Of a DNA stretch of 64,000 bases, positions 10,730 to 21,949 are shown piece after piece. Within the stretch, counting starts at the first letter, position 1; every line of letters begins with the position of its first letter. Under the pieces are notes generated by a model that had not been told where the DNA came from, made no database searches, and was given only the letters and a program-made list of their open reading frames with translations. The DNA comes from Poecilobothrus nobilitatus (Eukaryota > Arthropoda > Insecta > Diptera > Dolichopodidae). The position numbers were made by a program, and so were the translations under genes. Location: assembly GCA_947095535.1 (NCBI GenBank), contig OX352773.1, positions 123,738,552-123,802,551 of the forward strand, in the 5' to 3' direction.

Positions 10730-12300
10730 TTAGCTTCTTATAGCTGCATTTGGCAGCCAAGATAGCTGCCAAATGCAGCTTGTAAATGTTAGTGTTTTGC
10801 ATGTTTTTTCTCCTGCGATCTTGATGTTGTTGTCTGGGTATTTTGTAGTGTTTGTGGAACTTTTAAATTTGTTTTCCGCTTTTAGTGCTTTTATTTGTGT
10901 TGTGTTGTGGGTATCGGTTAGATTTCTGGTGTGATTTTCTGTGAGGTCGACTATAATTGTTTCATGAGTTGGGACATCTACTTCCATATCTGTATCTTTG
11001 TTACTGAAGATCGTTATTGTATAATTTGGTGCGTTTGAATTGGTTTTGTTGTTGGTTGCTTTAGAAGTTGAGGGTTTTTGATTTGTGGTTGTGGTAGTGT
11101 TTTAGATGATTGAGTTAGATATATTGTAGGTGTGGGGCTGGATGATTGTATACTTTTTGTGATTTTTCCCTGAATGGGTTGTGCGCGGTCTTCCTTTTTT
11201 CTTTGTTTTGAATTGTGTTTGTTGGCCCTTGTGCCTCGGCCAAAATTTCCTTAAAGGTGTTAACCGAGGGGATATTTTTGGAGGTTATGATGAGGTTTTT
11301 TTGAGCTGCATTATTTTCCTTTAGATTGGTCGCCATGATATCGGCATAGGTTGTGGTCTGACGTGCTGGAGTGCGAATGTAGTGATTGAGCCTCTGTCGC
11401 TCGTTGAAAACTTTGACTGCGTCTCTGCGGCTTAGTTTGTCATCCGTTCTGATCTGGAGTATGACTTTTTCTTTATAGTATGCCGGCCAGACACCGTCAG
11501 CGAGGGCGTGATCGTCTGTTAGTTGTAGTGTTGCGCAATTGATTGATTCTGATGTAGGCAGATCTCCTCACTTGTTTTTTCAGCCGAACATTTGTTGCAT
11601 TTTGGGAGGCTACGGCAGAACTTCTCTCTGTGATTCAATCTTTGGCATTTGCGGCACCGCATTGGGAGAGGGTAGTGTTTCCTCACTTCGGCTCGGAGAA
11701 AACTTGTAGAGACCTCCTTTGGCGGTTCCAGGCTATCTAAAGTTATAAGAATGGACCCGGAGTATTCTTCTGTCCGATCTTCGTTGTGGAGGTTGTTAGC
11801 AGTTCTTTTTTTAAATCTGTTTATTTTGATAATTTCTGGATTCTTCTTCTGTAATACTTCGAGGATTTCACTATCAACAAGAGTGTTGAGTTCGCGACAG
11901 AAGACAGTGCCTTGAGAACAGTTTAGGTTTTTATTGTATTCTGCAGCTTGTATTGTATTTTTTCAAGACATTTGAAATTTTTGATGAATTTTTCTGCAAT
12001 TTTTCTGTTGGGCACTTCTAGAAGTAATCCTTCTCGGGTGTATTGTGCCTTAAAAGTTGTGGCGATGTCTGATAATTGTTTCTCTATAATAAAGATGTTG
12101 CATTTGCGTAGTTCGTTATGACATGGTTTGTTGCCTTGATATTTAAAAATTTTCGGTTTGCTCCGTCGTTTTTGCCAAAGGCGGATACTAAAGTGGGGAA
12201 GTCGCTTATTTTGTCTATCTGTCTTTCCATGTTGGTCCCTCTTTTATTAAGCTTGGCTGTTTTGTCTGGGATGGGTTCATCATTTTCAAGCCAGCTGAAC
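10730..12300 (-). pseudogene. LINE1 ORF1 (gag-like, three zinc knuckles)
   Basis: The N-terminal part includes FGKNDGANRKFLNIKATNH near 12170, a region like the fold preceding zinc knuckles in LINE gag proteins, then a CCHC cluster near 11560-11680. The better-preserved copy at 33490-33680 reads RCSKGQRLNHREKFC and CNKCSAEKTSEEIC. A CPAYNKEK-like stretch follows near 11490. The last third (10730-11336) is Asn/Thr/Lys-rich and poorly conserved. The protein would bind element RNA. Stops and shifts interrupt it repeatedly. Confidence 0.65.
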
Positions 12301-12817
12301 ATCATGGAACTGTAACTATCCTATACTTTTCCAATTTTGCAGCGTCAACAACTTCTAGTTATCTTAGTAAGTTTTTAAAAAATACTTTTAATTTAAATAG
12401 TAATAAAGTAGTCAATCTTACTCCTAAGAATCTTAGATATAAACTAAAATACAAATCTTTCAAAGTTGTTGTACTCATATCCAAAGTTTGCGATATAATT
12501 AATTACAAGGGATGGAAAACAGGTGCAATAATAAAAAAATTTGTATGCAATACTAATCTAGAGACTTCACCTACTAACACCAACACGAAGTTTAACACTG
12601 ACAAAAATAAACTATTATTAAATCCTTTTGCTATTCCGTTTTCTAGCACAAACAACAATAAAAAACTTCCTATTAATAGTACAACATCAACTAGAGGTTC
12701 TAAATATCCCAACTTTGTTCAATTATATATAATATTAATTATAATAGCATTAACAATAATAATAAAAATAATAAATATAGAAATGAAATAAGTAATAAGA
12801 ATTATAATAATAATAAT

Positions 12818-12857
<40 letters not shown>

Positions 12858-13624
12858 GTAATAAAAAAATACTACCAATAAGATTAACAATAATAATATC
12901 AATAATAAAAGCAATAAAAAAAGTTAAAAAAAAGATTTTTAATAATAATATTAATCAGAATAATAATAATAATAATAAAATTAATAATAATAATAATAAT
13001 ATTAATAATAATAATAATAACAATAATAATAATAATAATGATATTAATAATGATAATCTTGATATTAACAAAATTGATAATAACATTGATAACAACAATA
13101 ACAATAATACTAGTAATGATAATTATAATAATAATAATAATAATAATATCATTAATAACAATAACAACAATGACAATAATAATAATATTAATAACAATGA
13201 TAATAATAAAATTAATATAAATGATTCATTATCAATAAATCCGCTAATACCCCCTATTGTTAGAATGACAAAACAATCACTAACAGAGGACTGCCAATAC
13301 GCTTTATCAAGGTTTAGAGATGAGAAAATTCTTCATAATGTAAGACTTTTCCTTGCTTATTTACATAACGATTCATATAATCGCGTTATAGAGGGTAAAA
13401 CAAGAACTCATTTATCTGTTCTCATCCACAATGAGGGCCTACCATCTAACTTCAAAGATTTGTATAATCTTTACCTTAGATACTGCAAAGATATAGGCTT
13501 CACAACAAAAGAGGTTGAAGAGGACCTTAAGGCTTATCGTAGTCATTGCGACAGTAATTACTGTAATGACCTAAATCAATCTCGTGAGAACTACAACCAG
13601 TTTTTTCGTTCGAACTCCAAGTAA
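12301..13624 (+). pseudogene. LINE2 ORF1 with poly-asparagine tract
   Basis: The N-terminal part resembles the RNA-binding fold of LINE ORF1 proteins: ILYFSNFAAS start of the repeat-bearing domain, then WK.GAIIKKFVCN. It is followed by an Asn-rich low-complexity region encoded by (AAT)n at about 12795-13215 and a C-terminal domain beginning MTKQSLTEDCQYALSRF at 13265, ending 13624. The frame is broken within the AAT tract. The start codon was lost with the 5' deletion. Confidence 0.65.
12795..13215 (+). repeat. (AAT)n tract inside LINE2 ORF1, copy 1
   Basis: About 420 bp of AAT triplets interrupted by GAT, AAC and AGT. In the ORF1 frame it encodes mainly Asn with Asp and Ser, so it is a coding homopolymer as well as a microsatellite. 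The matching tract in copy 2 is at 35095-35515. Confidence 0.8.
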
Positions 13625-16584
13625 ATATGCAAATCTCATCTATTTATTTAACTCGATAAATAAAATAAAAACCTCTCAAAATACTAACCAGATAAATAAC
13701 ATTAAAATTTTTTATCATAACTGTAGTGGTATGAGAGGAAAGTTTAAAAAACTTTATATTGATGCTAAGTCATGCAATTTTAATGTACTAGCTCTAACTG
13801 AAACATGGCTTAATGAATCGTTTACAAACGAAGAAATTCTTGATGGTAATTGGTCCATTTACAGGAGCGATCGTAATTATCAGTTTACTAATAGTTCGCG
13901 AGGTGGTGGTGTATTATTTGCCGTAGGTAATAACTTACCTAGTGTACCTGTAATTACTAGTACTTTTCAATCATTTGAACACCAATTTATTAAAATTAAT
14001 TTAGATAACTTATACCTATACCTAGGTATAAGTAAAAGGATAACTTATACCTATACCTGTTTATTTCCCTCCGAACTCTGCCAATTCCTCTTATTCTGAA
14101 TTTTATAGTGTATATCATAATATCATTTTAAATATGCATGAGGAGGACTCAATTTTCGTCTTTGGCGATTTCAATCGCCCGGCTTTCTTTCTTCTTGATT
14201 CTTTCTCTTGTTGTTGATGATTCTGACGATTTGCTATTACCAATTAACTTCCAGGATGAGATTGATTTCGGTCTTATTAGTGAGTTTTATGGCAATGATT
14301 TACAGCAGATTATTAGTTATCCCACCAACAATAATAAATGGTTAGATCTTGCATTTTCAAATGCATATGATAGAGTGGTGGTAAAGCTCGCTGATGATGC
14401 AGATAATCGTTTTACTAACACTGATCATCATAACGCAATCATCTTTGAGTTCTCTACTTTCATTCCACTCTCGAGCAAAACTTACAATAATGAAATTGTA
14501 TATGATTTCCCTAATGCTGACTACCAAAGCAGTAATAATGCTTTATTATCTACTAACTGGGACGAACTGTAAGCACAACAGAATATCAACTCAATAATCT
14601 CTATATTTTATTAAAAATTTTTGAGATTACAAATGTTTTTGTACCTAAAATCCGTAAGAAAAATAAAACAACAGAACCATGGTTAGATAGAGAACTTAGG
14701 ACTTTGCGTAACCAGCGCAATAAAATATACAAGAAAAGTAAACACACAATAGCACCTAACGATAACTTATTGAATTTGTACAAACTGCTTGCAAATGAAT
14801 TCAAACTGAAAGCTCATACACCCTATGAAAACTATGTCATTAATATTGGTAACAAATTAATTAGTGATCCCAAAAAATTTTTCGAATTTGTCAACATTAA
14901 ACGAAAAATATTCGGCTACCCTAATTCAATATCCAAGGACAATACTTTTTCCTCTTGCACGAAAACAATTTGTAACTTTTTTTCTGACAGTTTTCAAAAA
15001 GTTTATCGTCCAGAAGAACAATTTGATATCTCTGCTATTTCTTTACCTAATAGCTCCAATTTGTTAATTACAGATCTGTATCTTTCCGAAAGGGACATTT
15101 ATGAAGGTATTATGAGCCTTGACACAAAGAAGGGTGCCGGACCTGACCTAATCTCTCCACTCTTTTTATATAGCTGTGCTCATTATCTAATTACTCCTCT
15201 TCATTTCATTTTAAATAAATCGCTTTCGAATGGTGTTTTTCCACATGTGTGGAAATCCTCTCATTTAACTCCCATCTACAAAAAAGGTGAACGATCATCA
15301 GTAGAAAACTATCCATGTATAGCCAATCTATCGACTATCCCAAAATTATTCGAAAAAATTGTTGTCGATAAAATTACTCCTGTAATAAATGCCAACACAC
15401 TTAACGAACAACAACACGGTTTCAGAAAGGGTCGTTCCACTACAACGAACCTTATGTTATACACATCTGAAATCCTGGGTTAAAATTTAGAAAGAATATC
15501 AAGTTGATGCAATTTACACTGATTTTAGCAAAGCATTCAATCGTGTAGATCATTACACTTTGCTAAACAAACTTACAACTTTTGGTATATCGGGTTCTTT
15601 TCTTGCATGGCTTAACTCTTATTTATCAGAAAGGAGACAAAACGTTAAATATAAAGGTATATTGTCCAATATAATCGAGGTTACTTCTGGTGTACCTCAA
15701 GGTAGCCATTTAGGGCCACTTTTATTCAATATATTTATCGCCGATCTAAAAATATATCAAGTCATAAATAACAGTTCTGATGCAGCTTTACTTCAATCAA
15801 GCTTATCATCATTACATGATTGGTGTATAACCAATAAATTAGAGCTCAATATACTGAAATGCAAGGTTATCAGTTTTACCCGTAAACGTTCTTCTTTACT
15901 GTATGACTACAGAATAGATAATCTAATACTTGAAAGGGTTTTTAGTATTATTGATCTTGGAATTCCACTTGATAATAAACTTATCTTTAATCTGCACTAT
16001 GACCACTTAATTTCAAGAGCAAATAAAATGTTAGCTTTCATTAAGAGAAGAACTAAAGAACTTAGTGACTTAACTGTGGCAAAACTCTATATTGTTCGCT
16101 AATTCGTTCTATATTAGAATACGGTAGCATTATATGGGATCCAGCTTTTCAGGTTCATTCTAACAAAATTGAATCAGTTCAAAAACAGTTTCTTCTATTT
16201 GCATTAAGAAACCAATATAAACCTTCAGACTTTTTAAATCTTCCTAGCTACACAACAAGACTTAAATTCTTAAACATGCTCCCCTTGTCCTCACGTAGAC
16301 AAATTTTTTCATCATGTGTTACTTTTGACATTCTAAATAATAATATTGCTATACAATCTCTTAATTACAAATTTAGATAATTAATGATAGAGTTAGACAA
16401 ACAAGATTCACGAAATTTTTAGTGGAATATAAACACAGTACAGAATACGGAAGAAATGAACCGATAAACAGATGTTGTATTACATTCAATAAAATCAGTT
16501 ATCTCTATTTTTCAACAATTTCCAGAAATACCTTCAAAAACACTTTACATCAACACTTTTTCAATTTACTGACCTCAGACAATT
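13584..16584 (+). pseudogene. LINE2 copy 1 ORF2: endonuclease and reverse transcriptase
   Basis: AP endonuclease: FYHNCSGMRGKFKKLY near 13710, LALTETWLNESF near 13785, FGDFNR near 14160. RT: KKGAGPDLISPLF near 15130, LTPIYKKGERSSVENY near 15265, QHGFRKGRSTTTN near 15415, SGVPQGSHLGPLLFN near 15690. The catalytic FADD is absent because 48 bp are deleted after 15745, an in-frame loss of 16 codons relative to copy 2. A fold-back insertion lies at 14008-14058. Other breaks (after FGDFNR near 14180, near 14572 and at 15481) are shared with copy 2. Confidence 0.8.
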
Positions 16585-17551
16585 AATTCTAACCAATTCA
16601 TAAATATACTTTTCATAAATTTATTCAAATGTATAATTTTCACAAAAAAGTTTTTGTAATTTAATTTCACAATTATGTTCGTGCATTCATAATTCTACAT
16701 TAAGTAGTTAAAGCATATTTTGATTATGTCATCATGTTTTATTTTTATTTTTTTCTTTTCTTTTTAGTAGTACTGTTTATTGTTTACATACTTACATATC
16801 ATTAAGAATTATAAAATTTACTTAAGAATTTAAGTTTTTATGTAGGTAATCAAATTTTGTATTGTATTACTTTTATTTTTTAAGTCTGAAATATATTTTT
16901 AATATTATACATATTAATTAGTCATTAAGAGTTGCTGTATTTTCAATATCAATGTTATAATTTCTGTTATTTTTTGTCTTTTTTTTTTTTTTTTAAATAT
17001 GTACATACCTTGTTTTTATACGGTATGTGCATATTAAATTTAAAATAAAATAATATAAAATAAAATAATTAATGAGTAATACAAGTTAATTTTTAAAAAA
17101 TTATATCAATTTTTTTTTAATTTTCACAAAATTTTGGAAAAAAAGATTTATAATTTCACCATTTTTTTTATTTAACTGTACCGATTAAAAAATCATGGCA
17201 AACTGTATATTTTAAAAATTTCAATCTTCCATCCAAAAATATTTTTAATTTTTAGAAAAAATATTCTTCTAAACAAAAAAGAAACAAGTAACTTTGAAAT
17301 GTTATTAAAAATAAAATTTAAGGACTGGCATAATATTTTCTAGTATGGTTTGAACTTTGTCATATAATACATAAATAGACGTCTTGTTCAACGGTTATTT
17401 TCGAATACTTTTATTTTCCGCAATCAGATTTCTAATTCTTAATAAATTTTTAAGAAAAATTGAAATTTTTAAGAAAAATTGAAATTTTTGATTTGAATGA
17501 AAAAAGTGCAATATTATTGCGATGCATAAATAATATACATATGTATGTACT

Positions 17552-17630
17552 AAAGATGTGCACAACGGGTCGCAGGGCCTAGGTGTAAGGGCAACTTTAT
17601 GCCTCCCCTGAGAAACAACAAAGATGTGCA
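17552..17630. repeat. 57-bp insert flanked by 11-bp direct repeats
   Basis: AAAGATGTGCA occurs at 17552-17562 and 17620-17630, bracketing 57 bp that start CAACGGGTCGCAGGGCC and end GAGAAACAAC. The flanks look like a target duplication of a short retroposed sequence. The insert is GC-richer than its surroundings and is present in all four S copies. Confidence 0.6.
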
Positions 17631-18203
17631 TGGATATATCTTCTCTCTATTGCTATACTCGCTATACTATACAAGTAATTCACTACATTCAATCAAGAAA
17701 GAGTACAGTAAAAGCTATACTCGATAACACATATATATTCAACTCTATTTGTTTGTATCGAATTCAAATGCGTATTAAATTTGATCTCGTAAAAGATTTG
17801 ATGTTTTGAAAATCTAAAACGAGTACTAGAAATATGATAAATATACACTGAGTATAGCAGGTACTCAAATGAAAAATTATATGGAGCTTAGAATATTATA
17901 TTATAGAATTTATATTAAAAATATTATATGTAATATTATATGTATTATGTTTTTGTTTATGTATCTAAATATACGATTTATGTATGAAAATCTACTATAT
18001 ACGAACACAACACTAGTATTCTAAGGTCGAGGATGGGAGGGGCTGGAGATTAAAGGGCATTATCTTTAAAATGTTGTATATTTTTTTTCTTGCTTCATTT
18101 TTGTGTACCATTAATTTGTCAATTGTTAATGTGTTATTTATTTTAAAACAAACAATTCATTAATCTTATTCTTAAGATAAGAAGTTTTTTCTTTTTCGTA
18201 AGG

Positions 18204-18290
18204 GAGGTGGGAATCTTCCAAAGACACCAAGAATTTCCCCCTTGGTAGTATCAGATTTTTACTGACTAAACCCACCTCCCCTTTTAGTCA
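18204..18290. repeat. GGGAGGTGGG/CCCACCTCCC hairpin
   Basis: GGGAGGTGGG near 18204-18213 is complementary to CCCACCTCCC near 18270-18280, with a ~57-nt interior that itself contains TCCCCCTTGG. The arrangement is kept in every S copy (near 40600, 42825, 52555). Confidence 0.6.
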
Positions 18291-18465
18291 ATATAATGGG
18301 ATGAAACCCTTACCTGCGGACGCAGTATATTGGCTAGGGAGTAGGGATAGGAAGGATGGGAAATGGATACGGAAACATTAAATTGGGAGTGGGACTGTAA
18401 GGAAACAATGAATCCGTCTATTATTATTACTATTTTGTTAACAGTGACTATAGCCGTTACAACAG

Positions 18466-18700
18466 TTACAACATGTAGTAGTATATAAGACCTTACTACA
18501 TGAGGTAATTATTGAAGGCAACCCCCACTGTCACTGTAGCGGCTGTTATTATTGGTATTAGTATTCTTATTAATATTATTATTATTTTACTACAGAGTCC
18601 GGGCCATCAGTGGATTACAACGTGCAGTAGTATATAACATCTTACTTGCATGATATAACCTAAGATAGCTTCACTGTAGCAGCTAATATTATTATTATTA
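18466..18700. repeat. Two diverged direct repeats with TATATAA, each ending in TTA triplets
   Basis: Segment one (from GTTACAACATGTAGTAG near 18466) and segment two (from ATTACAACGTGCAGTAG near 18613) align over ~90 bp. Both contain AGTATATAA and both run through CACTGTAGCGGCTG or CACTGTAGCAGCTA into TTA repeats. The pair suggests an old tandem duplication that included a triplet-repeat tail. Confidence 0.6.
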
Positions 18701-18920
18701 TTACTATTACTATTATTATTACTATTATTATTGTTATTATTACTATTACTGTTATTATTATTACTATTATTATTATTATTATTATTAATATTATTATTAC
18801 TATTATTATTATTATTGTTATTATTACTATTATTATTATTATTATTACTAATATTATTATTATTACTATTATTATTACTATTGTTATTATTATTATCATT
18901 ATTATTATTACTACTATTAA
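18686..18920. repeat. (TTA)n microsatellite, unit 1
   Basis: About 235 bp of TTA triplets with scattered CTA, GTTA and ATA variants. It lies directly downstream, on the minus strand, of the tRNA-like sequence and so looks like a retroposon tail of AAT triplets. Confidence 0.85.
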
Positions 18921-18974
18921 TTATACGATACATTATTACGATATAAAAGTAATACATATTTCTTTTTTTATTTG

Positions 18975-19047
18975 ACCTGGCCGGGGTTTGAACCCAAGAC
19001 CCTTCAATTGAAAGGTTGGCGACTTAAGCACTGTTAGACAAAGCATA
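18975..19047 (-). repeat. tRNA-like sequence, likely head of a SINE
   Basis: On the minus strand the T arm is intact: stem TTGGG/CCCGG around loop TTCAAAC (plus 18981-18997). An anticodon-arm-like hairpin CCTT-TCAATTG-AAGG is upstream (plus 19001-19015). The 3' acceptor side CCAGGTC has no matching 5' strand, so this is not a functional tRNA. About 50 bp downstream it runs into the AAT-triplet tail, as in tRNA-derived SINEs. Four copies exist because of the array. Confidence 0.55.
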
Positions 19048-19055
19048 GATACATA

Positions 19056-20024
19056 CACCCATATTCTTGAAGACTCATCACTTACGCGATGAAAAAATGT
19101 ATCACATCACGTCTAGTTTAAAATGTAATTCTCGAAGACTCATGGTGTAAATTTTTGTTATGTTGGTAGTAATTTACTGTCAAATGAAATTTCAGCTAAA
19201 AAACGTTCAGCTAAAATTATTTAAAAAAGAGGTTTGATTTTTAAATAGTAAATGAAAGTACATATTCATAAGTTGCAAGAAGTCGTCGTATCTTGCGAAC
19301 CAGAAGTGGGACCGATGTGATTAAAAAAACCTAGTTCTTCGATTCTATAATAGAAATTAAAAATAGAATAGAAAACCTAGAGAAAACGATTCTATAATAG
19401 AAATTAAAAATAAAAAAAATGAGAAATGTACTAAAAAATGGCACCATGTTTTTTAGAGGAGGGGAGGGGGGCTTAAAGTCGAACTTTTAATTTTTTTTTT
19501 ATTTTTTAATTCTACAACAAAATCAGGGAGTACCTTTTCTAAATCATGTCGGTCTGACTTCTAGAGTGCAAGATACGGGGGCTTCTTGCAACTTATAACT
19601 ATATATGTACTCCGATGCTAGTTCAATATACAGAACAAAAAAACAATTTTTTATTTTGTAAAATATACTAAACAAAAACAACATTCACTAAAATACTAAT
19701 TTATTTTTAATTATACATACATACTTCCTTTCCACTCTACCCATTCTAATATCTTTGTTTAAGCTTAGACTTAACTAAAAACTAAAAAAAAAAAAATACT
19801 TAATTCCTAAGAATTGCTTAAAAGTGATATTTATCGTACAACAATTTTGCCGTGATAGAAAATGGCTATCGTTTCGTAAGAAAATTCTTTCAGGAACACC
19901 ACACATGATACTTTTGACATTTGATATCGGGTCAAATTGGAAACATCACTTTAGTGTCTTGCAGAATAACAAATCATCGCGTCAGTGATACTCTTCGTAT
20001 GATAAGTCTTCAAGAATATGGGTG
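19056..20024. mobile_element. 969-bp inverted-repeat element (MITE-like)
   Basis: CACCCATATTCTTGAAGACT begins at 19056 and its complement ends at 20024; the 24-bp termini differ at one position. No protein is encoded. A smaller inverted-repeat element (19258-19610) lies inside. No clear target duplication is visible at the ends, so the transposon family is unassigned. The same element is in unit 2 (from about 43667, interrupted by a pol fragment) and unit 3 (from about 53506). Confidence 0.6.
19258..19610. mobile_element. 353-bp inverted-repeat element nested in the 969-bp one
   Basis: About 65-bp imperfect terminal inverted repeats: GTACATATTCATAAGTTGCA on the left matches the complement of the right end at 19561-19610 with several mismatches and small gaps. 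The interior is AT-rich with a G-run (GGAGGGGAGGGGGG). Copies: 43867-44222 and 53705-54002. Confidence 0.6.
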
Positions 20025-21949
20025 AATATTTTAACTATCTATTTGCAAAGGCGTGGCTGAATAATTTTTTGTCATTAGATTCATTTACTTCTTCCGAATA
20101 CTTATTTTTTACAACTTATTAAAATAATTCTTTACGGTGAACTCTTTACAGATCAGGTAAAATTTTTAAAAACTTAAATGAAAGGAGTACTCTTCCTTAT
20201 TAAAGAGATATTTTTTGATCGTTATTTTTTAAAATCAAAACGATAATTTACAAAAATAAAAGGTACATATTCTTATTTTTATTAAATGCTGTTGTATATA
20301 TTGTATTAAAAATAATTTAATTGAACTTTTAAAATTAAAACTAGATAAATATATAGGTAATAAAATACTTTGTTATTATAAATTTGCTCATTATCACCAA
20401 TAATGGTTTTACCAAAAAAGGGGATATTAAAGATTTAAAAGACAAAAACAAAAAAACAACAAAATCAAAAATAAAATATAAAACAATTTTTATCTCCAAA
20501 TATTATTCTTTTTAATTTTTACTTTTTCCTAATTTATCTTCTATTAATTACTTGTAAGGAATTTATTATATATGGAATGTATGTAGTGTATTATTTTCAT
20601 TCCCTGGTATAATATACACATACTTATTTTATTATTATCACGTTACCCATTACTCCCCATATACAAAGCAAAAAATATTCAGTGTACTCACTGTATAAAT
20701 CAAATGAATCAAATGGTTTTGTTTTGAGTACAGTTTGTTAATTAATACACTATATTCTATGTTTTGCTTTTATTTCTCTTGAAAAAATTGAGTACTCAAA
20801 ATTTTCTCTCGCATATTTACTAAATTTGAAAACTTCAAAACGAGTATACAGAACATTTGTTTAAATATGAATGTTTTTTTTAAAGCAATTTCACATGTTT
20901 AGTATGTACATATGTATCATAATATTAGTTTTGATGCAAACTTCAACAAATAATTTTGTGAATTGCCTGAAAACTATTTGTACATTTATTATAAATTTTA
21001 AAAATCTACTTAAATTTAATTCTTAAAAAAAATTCAAAAATACATACATATGTACCTACTTGTTTTTTACTGGTTTACAATTCAATTAAATTTTTTAAAT
21101 AAAAAATTACAAATCATTATTCATATTATATTACATACATACCTCAATGGAAGGTATTTTTATACATAATATATTACATACATACCCCAAGGTGAAGACG
21201 AATTTTTATTAGAATAATTACGAAAACTCATTCAAATAATAGCAAATTCTTATATACAATGCACACAATTTTTAGCTTTTATTTTTACAAAATGTACTTT
21301 CATACACAATTTGTCTCTAACTCAAAAAACCTCATACAATTTTCAATGTACATCATATACCTAATACTTACATATTATATTCACATTCATTCTTTACACA
21401 AAACAGAAAAAAACAAAAAAGAAACATAACAAATCAAAAAATATATAGATAAATACTTAACATTACATAGCTACATAAATACATATCTATACTATTCATA
21501 TCAAATCACATGTATAGCAATATCGTATATTGTATAGAAACATAAAAAACAAAATAAAACAAAAATACGTATAGCCATAGATATATAATTATAGATACCT
21601 AACACTGTAGCTACATTATAAATACATTTTTATATAAATTTCAAATTACATGTATAGCAATAGCATATATTGTATAGAAGCATAAAATTCGGAAAAAAAA
21701 GAAAAAAGGAAGAAAACAAAGGCTCATATATTTCGCCAAAAAATAAAAACAAATAGATCTCCGTTATAATACAATTTACATCACACTTAAGCAATATTAT
21801 AATGAAATTTTGTTGGCCTTCAAAAATTATCTACGTGTTGTGTAGAGTTAATCTTTATGAGATCTATAAAATTACATTTTAAAAATTATAAGAACATTTG
21901 TTTGTGATGCATAAATAGATATGTATGTATATTTATATGTATGTATGTA
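20025..21949. repeat. Block R, unit 1: AT-rich non-coding repeat
   Basis: No gene or terminal structure recognised. It is nearly identical to 47225-49125 in unit 2 and more diverged from the unit 3 copy (54420-55632 plus 58439-59030). It ends in a TATG-rich microsatellite, into which errantivirus A inserted. Confidence 0.7.

Larger units (their letters stand above)
6730..12300 (-). mobile_element. LINE1: I/LOA-like non-LTR retrotransposon, full-length but dead
   Basis: Minus-strand order is gag-like ORF1 (12300 to 10730), then ORF2 with AP endonuclease, reverse transcriptase and RNase H (10620 to 7444), then a 3' UTR to about 6730. The presence of an RNase H domain after the RT and three zinc knuckles in gag suggests the I/LOA group rather than CR1 or Jockey proper. 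Many stops and frameshifts show long decay. No target duplication or poly-A tail was identified. Its gag 5' part (from 11331 leftward in transcription) is the piece repeated in array units 2 and 3. Confidence 0.75.
12301..17035 (+). mobile_element. LINE2 copy 1: CR1/Jockey-like non-LTR retrotransposon
   Basis: ORF1 (12301-13624) and ORF2 (about 13584-16584) overlap by about 40 bases, with a 3' UTR to an AATAAAATA-rich tail near 17035. There is no RNase H. Compared with copy 2 it lacks the first 377 bp, removed between two GAAC tetramers (the surviving one is at 12297-12300). Copy 1 keeps the 3' end that copy 2 lost. Both copies share inactivating frameshifts, so the element was dead before the array duplicated. 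Confidence 0.8.
17036..19055. repeat. Block S, unit 1: non-coding repeat block
   Basis: About 2 kb of non-coding sequence also found at 39501-41628, 41640-43665 and 51546-53500. It holds a 57-bp insert between 11-bp direct repeats, a GGGAGGTGGG/CCCACCTCCC hairpin, two related ~130-bp segments each starting near AGTAGTATATAA, a (TTA)n tract and a tRNA-like sequence. No protein can be supported; the long Leu/Ile/Asn frames are products of the triplet repeat. Confidence 0.75.

Noticed and set aside
18607..18957. Long Asn-, Ile- or Leu-only reading frames at 18607-18957, 41129-41377, 43230-43670, 52961-53429
   Set aside because: They are translations of the (TTA)n tract and are open in several frames at once; no domain is present.
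18975..19047. Functional tRNA gene
   Set aside because: The T arm is good, but the acceptor stem does not pair and the D arm is not convincing.
17036..19055. Block S as an LTR of a BEL-like element (TATATAA motif, TGT starts)
   Set aside because: No primer site, polypurine tract or second LTR at a sensible distance; direct copies are explained by the array.
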